The notes under the pieces are model-generated. The model had not been told where the DNA came from. It did not search any database and was given only the letters and a program-made list of their open reading frames with translations. Positions 9,254-18,292 of a DNA stretch of 42,146 nt are shown here, piece after piece (positions within the stretch are counted from its first letter, which is position 1; each line of letters starts with the position of its first letter). Position numbers and translations under genes: made by a program. Source of the DNA: Pseudomonadota bacterium (GTDB lineage Bacteria > Pseudomonadota > Alphaproteobacteria > Rhizobiales > Rhizobiaceae); assembly GCA_023444445.1 (NCBI GenBank), contig JAEXMK010000081.1, positions 1-42,146 of the forward strand. Direction: 5' to 3'.

Positions 9254-10279
9254 TTACTTCGCGGGCTTGTAAATCTGGTCGAAGATGCCGCCGTCACCAA
9301 AATGTTCCGGCTGCGCCTTGGCCCAACCGCCGAAGATCGGGTCGTCAATGGTGACGAGCTTGATGTCAGGCAGCTGCTTCAGCAGATCCTTGGAGACAAC
9401 GGCCGGGTTCGACGGACGGTAGAAGTGCTTGGCCGCAATATTCTGGCCCTCGTCGGAATAGAGATATTGCAGATAGGCTTCCGCCGCCTTGCGGGTGCCC
9501 TTGGCGTCGACATTGGCGTCAACCACGGCAACCGGCGGCTCGGCAAGGATCGAGATCGGCGGCACGACGATATCGAAGGCGTCAGCACCGAATTCCTGGC
9601 CGGCGAGATAGGCTTCGTTTTCCCAGGCGAGCAGCACGTCGCCGATCTGGCGCTGTGCGAAGGTTACCGTGGAACCACGGGCACCGGTGTCGAGAACCGG
9701 AGCACGCTTGTAGAGCTCGCCGACATAGGCCTTGATCTTGTCCTTGTCGCCCTTGAATTCTTCATTGGCCCAGGCCCAGGCCGCCAGATAGTTCCAGCGC
9801 GCACCGCCCGAGGTCTTCGGGTTCGGCGTCACGATCTGCACGTCGCCCTTCACAAGATCGCCCCAGTTATGGATACCCTTCGGGTTACCCTTGCGAACGA
9901 GGAAAACGATGGTGGAGGTGTAGGGCGAGGAATTATGCGGCAGGCGGCCGCGCCAGTCCTTGTTGATCTTGCCGGAATTCTGGACGATGGCGTCGATGTC
10001 GCTCTGCAGCGCCAACGTTACGACATCGGCTTCCAGACCGTCGATGACCGAACGGGCCTGCTTGCCGGAGCCGCCATGCGATTGCTGGATGGTGACGTCT
10101 TCGCCGGTATCAGCCTTCCACTTCTTGGCGAAGGCTTCGTTGAAATCCTTGTAGAGTTCACGGGTCGGATCATAGGACACGTTGAGCAGCTTGGTCTGCG
10201 CGGCGGCCGAGCCAGCTGCGCCAAGTGCCAGTGAGAGGCTGAGCGCGACAACGCTGAAACCGGACAGAAGCTTGGACAT
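9254..10279 (-). CDS. cysP: Periplasmic sulfate/thiosulfate-binding protein
   Basis: A 341-residue secreted protein that captures sulfate in the periplasm and delivers it to CysTW. The signal peptide covers about residues 1-27, with a positive start, a long hydrophobic stretch and cleavage near SAAA-QT. The family motifs [20 protein letters not shown] and [13 protein letters not shown] are present. The family includes both sulfate (Sbp) and thiosulfate (CysP) binders and the sequence does not separate them. The ATG at 10279 is preceded by AGGAGG at eight bases. An inverted repeat over the likely promoter (10308-10330) suggests repression, perhaps by the Rrf2 protein encoded just upstream on the same strand. 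Confidence 0.94.
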   Translation of the reverse strand: MSKLLSGFSVVALSLSLALGAAGSAAAQTKLLNVSYDPTRELYKDFNEAFAKKWKADTGEDVTIQQSHGGSGKQARSVIDGLEADVVTLALQSDIDAIVQNSGKINKDWRGRLPHNSSPYTSTIVFLVRKGNPKGIHNWGDLVKGDVQIVTPNPKTSGGARWNYLAAWAWANEEFKGDKDKIKAYVGELYKRAPVLDTGARGSTVTFAQRQIGDVLLAWENEAYLAGQEFGADAFDIVVPPISILAEPPVAVVDANVDAKGTRKAAEAYLQYLYSDEGQNIAAKHFYRPSNPAVVSKDLLKQLPDIKLVTIDDPIFGGWAKAQPEHFGDGGIFDQIYKPAK

Positions 10280-10307
10280 CGGTATTCCCTCCTGATTACG
10301 ATGGCTT

Positions 10308-10330
10308 AACTCTACCGGTTGAGTAGAGTT
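10308..10330 (-). promoter_or_regulatory. Inverted repeat overlapping the probable cysP promoter
   Basis: AACTCTAC, a seven-base spacer and GTAGAGTT form a perfect dyad 29 bases upstream of cysP. On the minus strand TTGACC starts just before it, and TAGAGT lies 16 bases further on, so the dyad covers the space between plausible -35 and -10 boxes. This layout fits a repressor site. The local Rrf2 protein is the obvious candidate, but that is inference. Confidence 0.6.
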
Positions 10331-10551
10331 GGTCAATGAGGCCGAATACGATCGAAAAACTGTTTCCCGAGAGCGTTTCCACGGGCAACAAATACAGCGC
10401 AGCATAGGTCAAAGGCGCAACAAGCGTCGTGTAAAACTTTGCTCGATGCAAAAGCGTTTCACATTTTTGCCGGTTTTTTGCTCTTGCAGCGAAAAATATT
10501 ATGGGGTTTTAGACGATTTTTTCGTTTGGAATGGCCGCAGCGCCGCCCCCT

Positions 10552-10669
10552 CCCTCATTCCTGTGCTTGTCACAGGAATCCAGCGGACGCGCGTCTGCGC
10601 GGCGAGAGAGCCCTTCCAGCCCAAGGACTTGGGCTTGCTGGATTCCTGTGACAAGCACAGGAATGAGGG
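10552..10669 (+). repeat. 118-bp mosaic palindromic element, copy 3
   Basis: CCCTCATTCCTGTG at the left is mirrored by CACAGGAATGAGGG at the right. Each arm is itself a hairpin (ATTCCTGTG-cttgt-CACAGGAAT and its mirror). The core holds CGCGCGTCTGCGCG and CCCAAGGACTTGGG. It lies between the Rrf2 gene and cysP, both on the minus strand, so it is the one copy not between convergent genes. Confidence 0.9.
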
Positions 10670-10706
10670 TGGGAGAGGTTGGCGCAAGCCAATTGCCGCC
10701 GGCGGG

Positions 10707-11147
10707 TCAGGCCGTCAAAAGCTCGGGCACTTCAACACCGGCCACTGCATCCGCAACGGTCGTGTTGAACAGGATGTTACGCGTCGCATCGGCCACACGG
10801 GCAAAGACGTGACGGATCTCGCACTGCTTCTCGCCATCGCAATCCTCGCAACGCCGATAGGCAGTCTGGGAGAGGCAGGGCAATGGGGCGAGCGGGCCGT
10901 CGATGAGCCGCAGCACCTCGCCGAAAGTGATATCATCCGCCGGACGGGCCAGAAGGTAGCCGCCCTGCTTACCGCGCCGGCTTTCGACAAGGCGCTCCTT
11001 CTTCATTTCGAGAAGGATCTGCTCCAGAAACTTTTTCGGAATGGCCTGTTCGCGGGCAATGTCGGAAATCTGCACGGGACAGCCGCCGTCGGCCTTGGCC
11101 AGCGAAAGAAGCGCTCTCAGCGCATATTTTGCCTTCTGCGAAATCAT
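10707..11147 (-). CDS. Rrf2-family regulator with a four-cysteine cluster
   Basis: A 146-residue winged-helix regulator (MISQKAKYALRALLSLA, IPKKFLEQILLEMKKERLVES, then the wing RGKQGGYLLARP). The C-terminal half has C91, C100, C103 and C109 in a CX8CX2CX5C pattern. Some Rrf2 proteins (IscR, NsrR, RirA) bind an iron-sulfur cluster through similarly placed cysteines, so this one may sense Fe-S or sulfur status. Its position between the sulfate uptake genes and divergent cysHDN points to control of sulfate assimilation. The ATG at 11147 gives the family-typical start; a TTG two codons upstream is less likely. Effector and target are inferred. Confidence 0.85.
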   Translation of the reverse strand: MISQKAKYALRALLSLAKADGGCPVQISDIAREQAIPKKFLEQILLEMKKERLVESRRGKQGGYLLARPADDITFGEVLRLIDGPLAPLPCLSQTAYRRCEDCDGEKQCEIRHVFARVADATRNILFNTTVADAVAGVEVPELLTA

Positions 11148-11301
11148 CGTCAAACCAGTAGATCACAAGCCCGGATACCCGGCAATCACGGCGTCGACCA
11201 GTGTCGCATTTCCTCACGGAAAACCGGGTGCCACTTTCCCTGGAAATGCTCTAGCGCAGAAGTTGTCACAATTCAAATCCAGGCTGCGAACAAGGTGAAC
11301 G

Positions 11302-11345
11302 GGCATCTTTTGCTCATACTACGCGCGCGAGAGGCATTTTTGCTC
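11302..11345 (+). promoter_or_regulatory. Direct repeat upstream of cysH
   Basis: GGCATCTTTTGCTC (11302-11315) and GGCATTTTTGCTC (11333-11345) lie 31 bases apart, about three helical turns, 65-108 bases upstream of cysH. They could be tandem activator sites. No dyad like the one at cysP is visible here. Confidence 0.4.
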
Positions 11346-11409
11346 TGAAGTGCATCGCACAAAGACTGTCATTTCTGTTCGAAACGCCGGATTTCAACAA
11401 TAATCGGCC

Positions 11410-12192
11410 ATGGAAATCCCGGACGTGACAATGACCATCAATTCAGTAAATGCCTCTGCCGATGCTGCTTCCCTCAATGCCACGCTTGCTGCGCTCGATC
11501 TGGCGGGTCGGCTTTCCTTTATCGCCGGCCTTGGCGGGCGCGCGGTTTTCACGACGAGCCTTGGCATCGAGGATCAGGTCATCACCGCCGCCATCGGCAC
11601 CCATCGCCTGCCGATCGACGTTGTCACGCTGGAAACCGGCCGTCTTTTCAAGGAAACCGTCGATCTTATCGATGAAACCGAGGAGCGTTTCGGCATCGAA
11701 ATCCGTCGTTTCCGTCCGGAGCAGGACGATATCGACGCCTATGCCGCAAAATACGGTCTCAACGGCTTTTACGAAAGCGTCGAGGCGCGTCACGCCTGCT
11801 GTCATGTCAGAAAGCTGATCCCGCTCGGCAAGGCGCTTGATGGTGCCGCCTTCTGGATCACCGGCCTGCGTCGCGGCCAGTCGGGCAATCGCGCCACGAC
11901 GCCGTTTGCCGAATTCGACGCGGATCGCAATCTCATCAAGATCAACCCTTTGGCTGACTGGGATATCGATCTCATCAAGGCGCATGTCGCCAAGGAAAAC
12001 ATTCCCGTCAATCCGTTGCATCAGCGCGGTTACCCGTCCATCGGCTGCGAGCCGTGTACGCGCGCCATCAAGCCCGGTGAGCCTGAGCGCGCCGGACGAT
12101 GGTGGTGGGAAAACGACGAGAAGCGCGAATGCGGTCTTCACGTCGCCGGTGCGGAGCAGACATCCGCCGTTTCCGCCATCCCGCAACGATAA
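11410..12192 (+). CDS. cysH: Adenylyl-sulfate (APS) reductase, 4Fe-4S type
   Basis: A 260-residue cytosolic enzyme that reduces activated sulfate to sulfite with thioredoxin. The iron-sulfur ligands of the APS-type enzyme are present: C130-C131 in ARHACCHVRK and C213/C216 in CEPC. The catalytic cysteine is C241 in ECGLH. PAPS reductases of the enterobacterial type lack the CC and CxxC pairs, so APS is the expected substrate. This agrees with CysN here lacking an APS kinase domain. It is the first gene of cysH-cysD-cysN, 27 bases before cysD. The ribosome site is weak for both ATG 11410 and the alternative ATG 11431, so the exact start is uncertain. Confidence 0.95.
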   Translation: MEIPDVTMTINSVNASADAASLNATLAALDLAGRLSFIAGLGGRAVFTTSLGIEDQVITAAIGTHRLPIDVVTLETGRLFKETVDLIDETEERFGIEIRRFRPEQDDIDAYAAKYGLNGFYESVEARHACCHVRKLIPLGKALDGAAFWITGLRRGQSGNRATTPFAEFDADRNLIKINPLADWDIDLIKAHVAKENIPVNPLHQRGYPSIGCEPCTRAIKPGEPERAGRWWWENDEKRECGLHVAGAEQTSAVSAIPQR

Positions 12193-12219
12193 TCATTCAG
12201 TACATTCCCGGAGTTCACA

Positions 12220-13173
12220 ATGTCCAACGCAGTCCACGAGACGGACAGCAAGAATACTGTCGCATCCAAGCCGCCGCTCGATCCCCATTTGAAGGCGCTT
12301 GAAAACGAAGCTATTCACATCTTCCGCGAAGTCGCAGCCGAATTCGACAAGCCCGTGATGCTCTATTCCATCGGCAAGGACTCGTCCGTGCTGCTGCATC
12401 TGGCGCGCAAGGCTTTCTTCCCTGGTCGCATTCCCTTCCCGCTGCTGCACGTGAATACCGGCTGGAAGTTCAAGGAGATGATCGAATTCCGCGACAATAT
12501 CGTCAAGGAATATGATCTCGATTTGATCTCCCACACCAATCCGCGCGGCGCGGCGGAAAACATCACACCCTTCACCCACGGATCGGCGCTTTACACCGAC
12601 ATCATGAAGACGGAAGCGCTGCGTCAGGCCCTGGATGCCGGCCAGTTCGACGCCGCCTTCGGCGGTGCGCGCCGTGACGAAGAGGCAAGCCGCGCCAAGG
12701 AACGCATCTACTCCTTCCGCACGCCCGACCACAAATGGGACCCGCGCAACCAGCGCCCTGAGCTGTGGAACATCTATAACGGCATGGTCCGCAAGGGCGA
12801 AAGCGTGCGTGCCTTCCCGCTCTCCAACTGGACCGAAGTGGATATCTGGCGTTATATCGAAGCGGAAAACATTCCGCTGGTGCCGCTCTATTATGCCGCC
12901 GAGCGCCCCTATATCGAGCGCGACGGCATGATGATCCTTGCCGAAGACGAGCGTCTGGAGCTTTTGCCCGGCGAAGAGGTCAAGCGTGGCTCAATCCGCT
13001 TCCGCACGCTCGGTTGCTTCCCGCTCACCGGTGCAATCCGTTCCGAAGCGACGACCTTGCAGGAAGTGATTGCCGAGCTTGAAATCGCCACCGTTTCCGA
13101 ACGGCAGGGCCGCGCGATTGACCGCGACCAGTCCGGCTCCATGGAGAAAAAGAAGCGCGAGGGCTATTTCTGA
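12220..13173 (+). CDS. cysD: Sulfate adenylyltransferase subunit 2
   Basis: A 317-residue subunit that transfers AMP from ATP to sulfate, making APS. The PP-loop [10 protein letters not shown] lies at residues 50-59, and the family segments [17 protein letters not shown] and LGCFPLTGA are intact. It works as a complex with the GTPase CysN. GGAG lies about seven bases before the ATG. The stop codon shares its last base with the cysN start (TGATG), the usual sign of coupled synthesis of the two subunits. Confidence 0.97.
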   Translation: MSNAVHETDSKNTVASKPPLDPHLKALENEAIHIFREVAAEFDKPVMLYSIGKDSSVLLHLARKAFFPGRIPFPLLHVNTGWKFKEMIEFRDNIVKEYDLDLISHTNPRGAAENITPFTHGSALYTDIMKTEALRQALDAGQFDAAFGGARRDEEASRAKERIYSFRTPDHKWDPRNQRPELWNIYNGMVRKGESVRAFPLSNWTEVDIWRYIEAENIPLVPLYYAAERPYIERDGMMILAEDERLELLPGEEVKRGSIRFRTLGCFPLTGAIRSEATTLQEVIAELEIATVSERQGRAIDRDQSGSMEKKKREGYF

Positions 13174-14654
13174 TGACCGCTTCTGCCACCACCAACATTT
13201 CCACGGCCACCATTTTGCCCTTTGCTGAACATTCGAAAGCAGCGCGCGACACCCGCCCGCTTCGTCTCATCACCTGCGGCAGCGTGGATGACGGCAAGTC
13301 GACCCTGATCGGCCGTCTCCTCTGGGACACCAAGGCCGTCAAGGAAGATCAGGCAGCGACCCTGCACCGCGACAGCGGCAAGCAGAATGATCTCGGTCTG
13401 CCCGATTTCGCGCTGCTGCTGGATGGTCTGCAGGCGGAGCGCGAACAGGGCATCACCATCGATGTCGCCTATCGCTATTTCGCCACCGACCGGCGCGCCT
13501 TCATCGTGGCCGACACGCCCGGCCATGAGCAATATACCCGCAATATGGCCACCGGCGCTTCCACCGCCGATCTGGCCGTGCTGCTCGTCGATGCCCGCAC
13601 CGGTATTCTGGAACAGACGCGCCGTCATGCCACCATCGCGGCGCTGATGGGGATCCGGCAATTCGTGCTGGCCGTCAACAAGATCGACCTGACCAATTAT
13701 GACAAGGCCGGTTTTGAACTGATTGCCCACGAGTTCCGCGATTTCGCATCCGATCTCGGCATCAAGCAGATCACCGCCATTCCGATGTCGGCGCTGAAGG
13801 GTGAAAACGTCGTTCTGTCAGGCAAGGCTTCCATGCCCTGGTATGAAGGCCCGACGCTGGTGGAAACGCTGGAACTGGCGACCGTCCGCTCCGCGCAATC
13901 GGGCGGCTTCCGCTTTCCCGTGCAGCGTGTTTCTCGCCCGGGCGAAAGCTTCCGCGGCTATCAGGGCACGGTTGCCGGCGGTTCGGTGAAGCCGGGCGAC
14001 AGCGTCGTCATCCTTCCTTCCGGCATGGTCGCCAATGTCAAGCAGATCGTCACTTTCGATCTGGTGCGCAATGCCGCCGTGGCGGGTGATGCCGTCACCC
14101 TCGTGCTCGATCGTCAGGTGGACGTGTCGCGCGGCGACATGATCGTTTCCATCGAGGCGCAACCCCAGACTGGCCTTGCCTTTGACGCGCAGATCGTGGC
14201 TTTGCAGCCCGGCGGCATCGAGGCTGGAAAGCGCTACTGGCTTAAAAGCGCCAGTCGCCGACAGCGCGTCACGGTCCAGCCCGTCAGCCAGTTGAACCTG
14301 AAAGAGGGCGAATGGCAGGCGCATGAAACGTCGCTGCCGATGAATGCCATCGGCAAGGTGCGGCTTTCATTCGATGAGACGGCGATCTTCGATCCCTATG
14401 AACAGAACCGCTCGACCGGCTCGTTTATCCTCATCGACCCCGACACCAACAACACGGTGGCGGGCGGCATGATATCGGCCAAGCGCAGCGTCGGCGCGAC
14501 GGAACAAAAGGGCGACAGGGTCATCCTTTCATTGCCCGCCGATCTCGCGGAAAAGCTGCTGGCAAGCGAGTTGCTGGCGCGCCACCGCGACGAGATCGAT
14601 ATCCGCCGCACGGATGCGGCGACAGCCTCACGGCTTATCGGCGATCTCGATTGA
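13173..14654 (+). CDS. cysN: Sulfate adenylyltransferase subunit 1 (GTPase), no APS kinase domain
   Basis: A 493-residue EF-Tu-like GTPase whose GTP hydrolysis drives APS formation by CysD. The G1 motif is GSVDDGKST (36-44), G3 is DTPGHEQY (114-121) and G4 is NKID (about 170). Two beta-barrel domains follow. The protein ends shortly after the barrel region, without the roughly 180-residue CysC APS kinase found in CysNC/NodQ fusions. The pathway here therefore goes directly from APS to CysH. A strong terminator follows 22 bases after the stop. Confidence 0.96.
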   Translation: MTASATTNISTATILPFAEHSKAARDTRPLRLITCGSVDDGKSTLIGRLLWDTKAVKEDQAATLHRDSGKQNDLGLPDFALLLDGLQAEREQGITIDVAYRYFATDRRAFIVADTPGHEQYTRNMATGASTADLAVLLVDARTGILEQTRRHATIAALMGIRQFVLAVNKIDLTNYDKAGFELIAHEFRDFASDLGIKQITAIPMSALKGENVVLSGKASMPWYEGPTLVETLELATVRSAQSGGFRFPVQRVSRPGESFRGYQGTVAGGSVKPGDSVVILPSGMVANVKQIVTFDLVRNAAVAGDAVTLVLDRQVDVSRGDMIVSIEAQPQTGLAFDAQIVALQPGGIEAGKRYWLKSASRRQRVTVQPVSQLNLKEGEWQAHETSLPMNAIGKVRLSFDETAIFDPYEQNRSTGSFILIDPDTNNTVAGGMISAKRSVGATEQKGDRVILSLPADLAEKLLASELLARHRDEIDIRRTDAATASRLIGDLD

Positions 14655-14676
14655 AAAAGCCCGCATAAACGGCAAG

Positions 14677-14705
14677 AGGCGACCACGGTGTGGTCGCCTT
14701 TTTGT
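14677..14705 (+). terminator. Intrinsic terminator of cysHDN
   Basis: AGGCGACCAC and GTGGTCGCCT form a perfect ten-pair stem with a GGT loop, followed by TTTTTG. Confidence 0.93.
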
Positions 14706-14728
14706 TTGGGCCAGTCGTCAGATGCGAC

Positions 14729-14806
14729 TTAAAACACGAACATGTAAAGCAGAACGATCACGAAGATCGGAACGCCCATAGCCCAAAGTGCAATACCCTT
14801 CAGCAT
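14729..14806 (-). CDS. 25-residue single-span membrane microprotein
   Basis: This 25-codon frame starts MLKGIALWAMGVPIF and continues as a hydrophobic helix (VIVLLYMFVF) to the stop. Almost the whole peptide could cross the inner membrane, with one lysine near the N-terminus. A strong GGAGG lies six bases before the ATG, which argues for real translation. It is convergent with cysHDN and separated from it by the terminator. I recognise no named family; small hydrophobic peptides of this kind often join larger membrane complexes, but no partner can be inferred here. Confidence 0.65.
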   Translation of the reverse strand: MLKGIALWAMGVPIFVIVLLYMFVF

Positions 14807-14951
14807 GTTATCCTCCATCGTTGTTATGAGTAGATAACGGCTGAGAGCGCTTTCCGATCCATAGGCTCCCGATTTTTACGGGTAGTTTCTCGGCCTCGGG
14901 TAAAGCCGTTTGTTCATTTGACGTTCATGCGCGAAAGGCGAATTTGCACGC

Positions 14952-15195
14952 GGTCGCTCCGCCAAGCGACCCAAAAGAGGCTCGTTGTTCGATAGAACAG
15001 CGGGCCTCTTTTCTGATCGCGATAAGTTGATCAATACGACCTCCCGGAAATTGGGGGCCAAAGGGCGGTGACGGGTAACTTCTTAGATTGTGGATCGGTG
15101 TTAGCGCTTTTAAGACGTCGGATGTCGCGCGTCCCCTGAAACAAGGCCGCGACATTGAGGCCTGGCGCTTGGCGGAGCGACGGGCCTCTTTTGTT
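14952..15195. other. Hairpin-rich intergenic stretch, possible small RNA locus
   Basis: This is the centre of a 576-base gene-free gap before tRNA-Pro. It holds a hairpin GGTCGCT/AGCGACC (14952-14971). A bidirectional terminator-like stem follows (AAAAGAGGC... at 14973 with ...GCCTCTTTT at 15012). A second terminator-like stem lies at 15158-15192 (GAGGCC...GGCCTC, then TTTTGTT). GTCGCTCCGCCAAGCG at 14953 recurs inverted at 15166, and CGGGCCTCTTTT at 15001 recurs directly at 15181. A plus-strand small RNA ending at 15192 is possible. No protein frame is convincing. Confidence 0.45.
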
Positions 15196-15382
15196 AGGGT
15201 GACGTGGTGCGGCGTCTGGAGGTCCGCAAAACGGGCCTATTCGCAAGTTGGTCGGATTTCCAACCGCCAAAGCGTGAAAAATCCCGTCGGACAAGGTTCA
15301 AACCGTCCGGTTTCGCTACGAAACTTTGATGTCAGGGGTTTTTGGAAGAATTTGCAAGCCACTGTTTTCGTTGGCTTTAAGC

Positions 15383-15459
15383 TGGTCGGAGTGAGAGGAT
15401 TCGAACCTCCGACCCCGTCGTCCCGAACGACGTGCGCTACCAGACTGCGCTACACTCCG
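15383..15459 (-). tRNA. tRNA-Pro (anticodon CGG)
   Basis: Read on the minus strand, the acceptor stem CGGAGTG pairs with CACTCCG. The D-arm holds AGTCTGGTA. The anticodon stem CGTCG/CGACG frames the loop TTCGGGA with anticodon CGG. The T-arm is GGAGG-TTCGAAT-CCTCT. The discriminator is A and CCA is encoded, giving 77 bases. Confidence 0.97.
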
Positions 15460-15723
15460 TGACCAGCGGCGCTTCTATAGACCAGCCTCCGGCATTCGAC
15501 AAGCGGCTTATTGCATTTTTTATGACAAGTTTTCCCCACCTGCTGACACAGCCGCGGCAGGCACCGGCGGCACCGGGCGGAAGGCTTCAAAACGTTACAA
15601 AAAAGCAATTGTGGCAGGAAATTTTCGTCAAGCCGCACACCTCCCCTGCCGCCCGCCGCCAAATCTGCTAGGGGAACGGAATGACCGGCGGGAAGCCGGA
15701 CACGGCACAAAGGACATTTCACC

Positions 15724-16146
15724 ATGCTATTTCGCAGCGTAACGCTCGCAGCGTTTGCCATTGCGCTCTCCGCCTGCACCACCTCCACCGGCGGCTCCGC
15801 CCCCACTTTTGCCCAGAAGAGCCCGGTTGAAACCCGCTGGGTCGGCCAGTCCGCAGGCATTTTCTTCGCAAAATTCGGCCCGCCGCTGAGCGACACGGAA
15901 ACGGGCAGCTCCACCGTATATAATTGGCGCGGCGGCTATAAGAAGGCCACCATTCCGGCCAAGTTCGAAGAAGGCAAGGATGGCAAGAAGGGTCGCCAGA
16001 TTTCGCCGGCCCGCACCGCCTCGCTCTCCTGCACCGTGCAGCTCGTCGTTTCCAGCGATTACAAGATCACCGCTGTCCGCACGGTCTCCGACCGCCCCGG
16101 CGTCAACGGCCCGAGCTATTGCGCGGAATTCCTCGCCGCAAACTGA
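15724..16146 (+). CDS. Predicted lipoprotein, unknown function
   Basis: A 140-residue protein with a lipoprotein signal peptide (MLFRSVTLAAFAIALSAC); the lipobox LSAC puts the lipidated cysteine at residue 18. The mature part contains WVGQSAGIFFAKFGPPLSD and SLSCTVQLVVSSDYKI, with two further cysteines near positions 103 and 133 that could form a disulfide. It is probably anchored to the periplasmic face of a membrane. AGGA upstream supports the start. It stands alone between tRNA-Pro and mqo with its own terminator. I do not recognise a named family. Confidence 0.85.
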   Translation: MLFRSVTLAAFAIALSACTTSTGGSAPTFAQKSPVETRWVGQSAGIFFAKFGPPLSDTETGSSTVYNWRGGYKKATIPAKFEEGKDGKKGRQISPARTASLSCTVQLVVSSDYKITAVRTVSDRPGVNGPSYCAEFLAAN

Positions 16147-16173
16147 GCTTTCGATCCTCAAACGGAACACGAC

Positions 16174-16200
16174 AAGGCCCGCCCCGACACAGCGGGCCTT
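16174..16200 (+). terminator. Intrinsic terminator of the lipoprotein gene
   Basis: AAGGCCCGC pairs with GCGGGCCTT (nine pairs, nine-base loop). TCACTTTTTC follows, so the U-run is slightly displaced. Confidence 0.85.
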
Positions 16201-16210
16201 TCACTTTTTC

Positions 16211-16534
16211 AAGATATCGTCATTTTTCTGAAAAAATCAGCCCGCTCTGACGCTGTGCCAACCATCAAGGCCCGGCAGATTGCGGCAGGACACGCTTTTC
16301 GCCGTATCCTGCCAACAGAACGCATTCAACCGTTTGAAAGCATCAGCCAATCTTTGCTGCGCTGAAAATGACAATCCGCAAATGCCCAAAATTCGCCCGC
16401 GCGACCGTATGTCCGGGCCAAATCCTCGCAAAAACGCATGAAGTGGAGTGAATTTCTCCGGGTTGTGCCGCTCTGCGCTTTGCTATAACGGGGCGGTCGG
16501 GAGGAGTGTTTTTAACACAAAACAAGAATCAGGT
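16211..16534. other. Intergenic leader of mqo, no gene seen
   Basis: This 324-base stretch contains an inverted repeat GGCAGGA/TCCTGCC (around 16281-16312) and presumably the mqo promoter. No frame with a ribosome site is convincing. Confidence 0.5.
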
Positions 16535-18268
16535 ATGGCCGTGACTCCCATCGATCAAGACAAATCCCAGCTCACTGATCTCTCTGAGGAAACTACCCTT
16601 TCCCATGCATTTCCGCTGAACCGCAGACAGGTTCTGGGCGGTGCTCTCGCCGGGCTTGCCGCAGCGGCGCTGCCCTCTTCCCCGCTTCTCGCCAATACGG
16701 CTGCCAAGAAGGTCGACGTGCTTCTCATCGGTGGCGGCATCATGAGCGCGACGCTCGGTGTGTGGCTGCGCGAACTGGAGCCCAACTGGTCGATGCAGAT
16801 GCTGGAGCGGCTGGATGGCGTGGCGCTTGAAAGCTCCAACGGCTGGAACAATGCCGGCACCGGCCACTCCGCGCTTGCCGAGCTGAACTACACGCCCGAA
16901 GACGACAAGGGCAACATCAAGATTTCCCAGGCGATCAACATCAACGAATCCTTCCAGATTTCCCGGCAGTTCTGGGCATGGCAGGTGCGCAACGGCGTTC
17001 TGAAGAACCCGCGCTCCTTCATCAACCACACGCCGCATATGAGCTTCGTCTGGGGTGATGAGAACGTCGCCTATCTGGAAAAGCGTTATCAGGCGCTGAA
17101 GGCGAGCCCGCTTTTCGCGGGCATGGAGTTCTCCACCGATCCCGAGCAGATCAAGAAGTGGGTGCCGCTGATGATGGAAGGCCGCGATCCTTCCCAGAAG
17201 ATCGGCGCGACCTGGTCGCCGCTCGGCACCGACATGGAATTTGGCGAAATCACCCGCCAGTTCGTCTCGCATCTGCAGAGCGACCAGAATTTCGACCTGC
17301 AGGTCAATAGCGAGGTTTCCGACATCCAGCGCAATGCCGATGGCAGCTGGCGCGTGACCTATACCAACACCAAGACCGATGCCGAACAGGTGGTGGATGC
17401 GAAATTCGTGTTCATCGGCGCCGGCGGCGGCGCGCTGCATCTGCTGCAGATGTCCGGCATTCCCGAAGCGGACGATTATGCCGGTTTCCCGGTGGGCGGT
17501 TCGTTCCTCATCAACGAAAACCCTGATGTGACGATGCAGCATCTGGCCAAGGCCTATGGCAAGGCCTCGGTCGGCTCGCCACCCATGTCGGTTCCGCATC
17601 TGGATACCCGTGTGCTCGGCGGCAAGCGTGTCATCCTGTTCGGACCCTTCGCCACCTTCTCCACCAAGTTCCTGAAAGAAGGCTCCTATTTCGATCTCGT
17701 CTCCTCCGTCACGACCAGCAATGCCTGGCCGATGGTGCGGGTTGGCATCGATGAATATCCGCTGGTGGAATATCTCGCCGGTCAACTGATGATGTCGGAT
17801 GACGACCGTTTTGCTGCGCTGAAGGAATATTTCCCGAATGCCAAGCAGGGCGAATGGCGTCTCTGGCAGGCAGGCCAGCGCGTACAGATCATCAAGCGCG
17901 ACGACGAAAAGGGCGGCGTGCTGCGGCTCGGCACTGAAGTGGTTTCCGCTGGGGACGGCAGCATCGCCGGCCTGCTCGGCGCGTCGCCGGGCGCTTCTAC
18001 CGCAGCGCCGATCATGCTCAGCGTTCTGGAAAAAGTCTTCAAGGACAAGGTGGCAACACCGGAATGGCAGACGAAGCTGCGCCAGATCGTGCCGAGCTAC
18101 GGCACCAAGCTCAATGACGACCCGGAAAAGGTGCAGCAGGAATGGGCTTATACGGCCGAACACCTGCAGCTGCCGACCCCGCCGCAGATCGACCTTGAGG
18201 CGCTCAAAGGTGCCGCTGCGGCGCCTGCGGGTGCGCCGGTGAAGAAGGTGCCGGATATCGCGCTTTAA
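16535..18268 (+). CDS. mqo: Malate:quinone oxidoreductase with a Tat-like leader
   Basis: A 577-residue FAD enzyme that oxidises malate to oxaloacetate and passes electrons to the quinone pool. The FAD-binding motif is [13 protein letters not shown] (about 63-75), and the Mqo segments [20 protein letters not shown] and [16 protein letters not shown] are present. Before it lie about 53 extra residues with a twin-arginine motif, NRRQVLGG (29-36), followed by an alanine-rich hydrophobic stretch ending LLANTA. Classical Mqo is a peripheral protein on the cytosolic side without such a leader, so this form may be exported or anchored. The ATG at 16535 is chosen over an upstream frame; AGG lies close by. 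A strong terminator follows. Confidence 0.95.
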   Translation: MAVTPIDQDKSQLTDLSEETTLSHAFPLNRRQVLGGALAGLAAAALPSSPLLANTAAKKVDVLLIGGGIMSATLGVWLRELEPNWSMQMLERLDGVALESSNGWNNAGTGHSALAELNYTPEDDKGNIKISQAININESFQISRQFWAWQVRNGVLKNPRSFINHTPHMSFVWGDENVAYLEKRYQALKASPLFAGMEFSTDPEQIKKWVPLMMEGRDPSQKIGATWSPLGTDMEFGEITRQFVSHLQSDQNFDLQVNSEVSDIQRNADGSWRVTYTNTKTDAEQVVDAKFVFIGAGGGALHLLQMSGIPEADDYAGFPVGGSFLINENPDVTMQHLAKAYGKASVGSPPMSVPHLDTRVLGGKRVILFGPFATFSTKFLKEGSYFDLVSSVTTSNAWPMVRVGIDEYPLVEYLAGQLMMSDDDRFAALKEYFPNAKQGEWRLWQAGQRVQIIKRDDEKGGVLRLGTEVVSAGDGSIAGLLGASPGASTAAPIMLSVLEKVFKDKVATPEWQTKLRQIVPSYGTKLNDDPEKVQQEWAYTAEHLQLPTPPQIDLEALKGAAAAPAGAPVKKVPDIAL

Positions 18269-18292
18269 GACATTTCGCGATTGTTAGATTTG

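Noticed and set aside
16529..18163. A 544-codon open frame antisense to mqo
   Set aside because: Same reason: mqo is clearly coding on the plus strand, and the antisense product is an arginine/histidine-rich sequence without domains.
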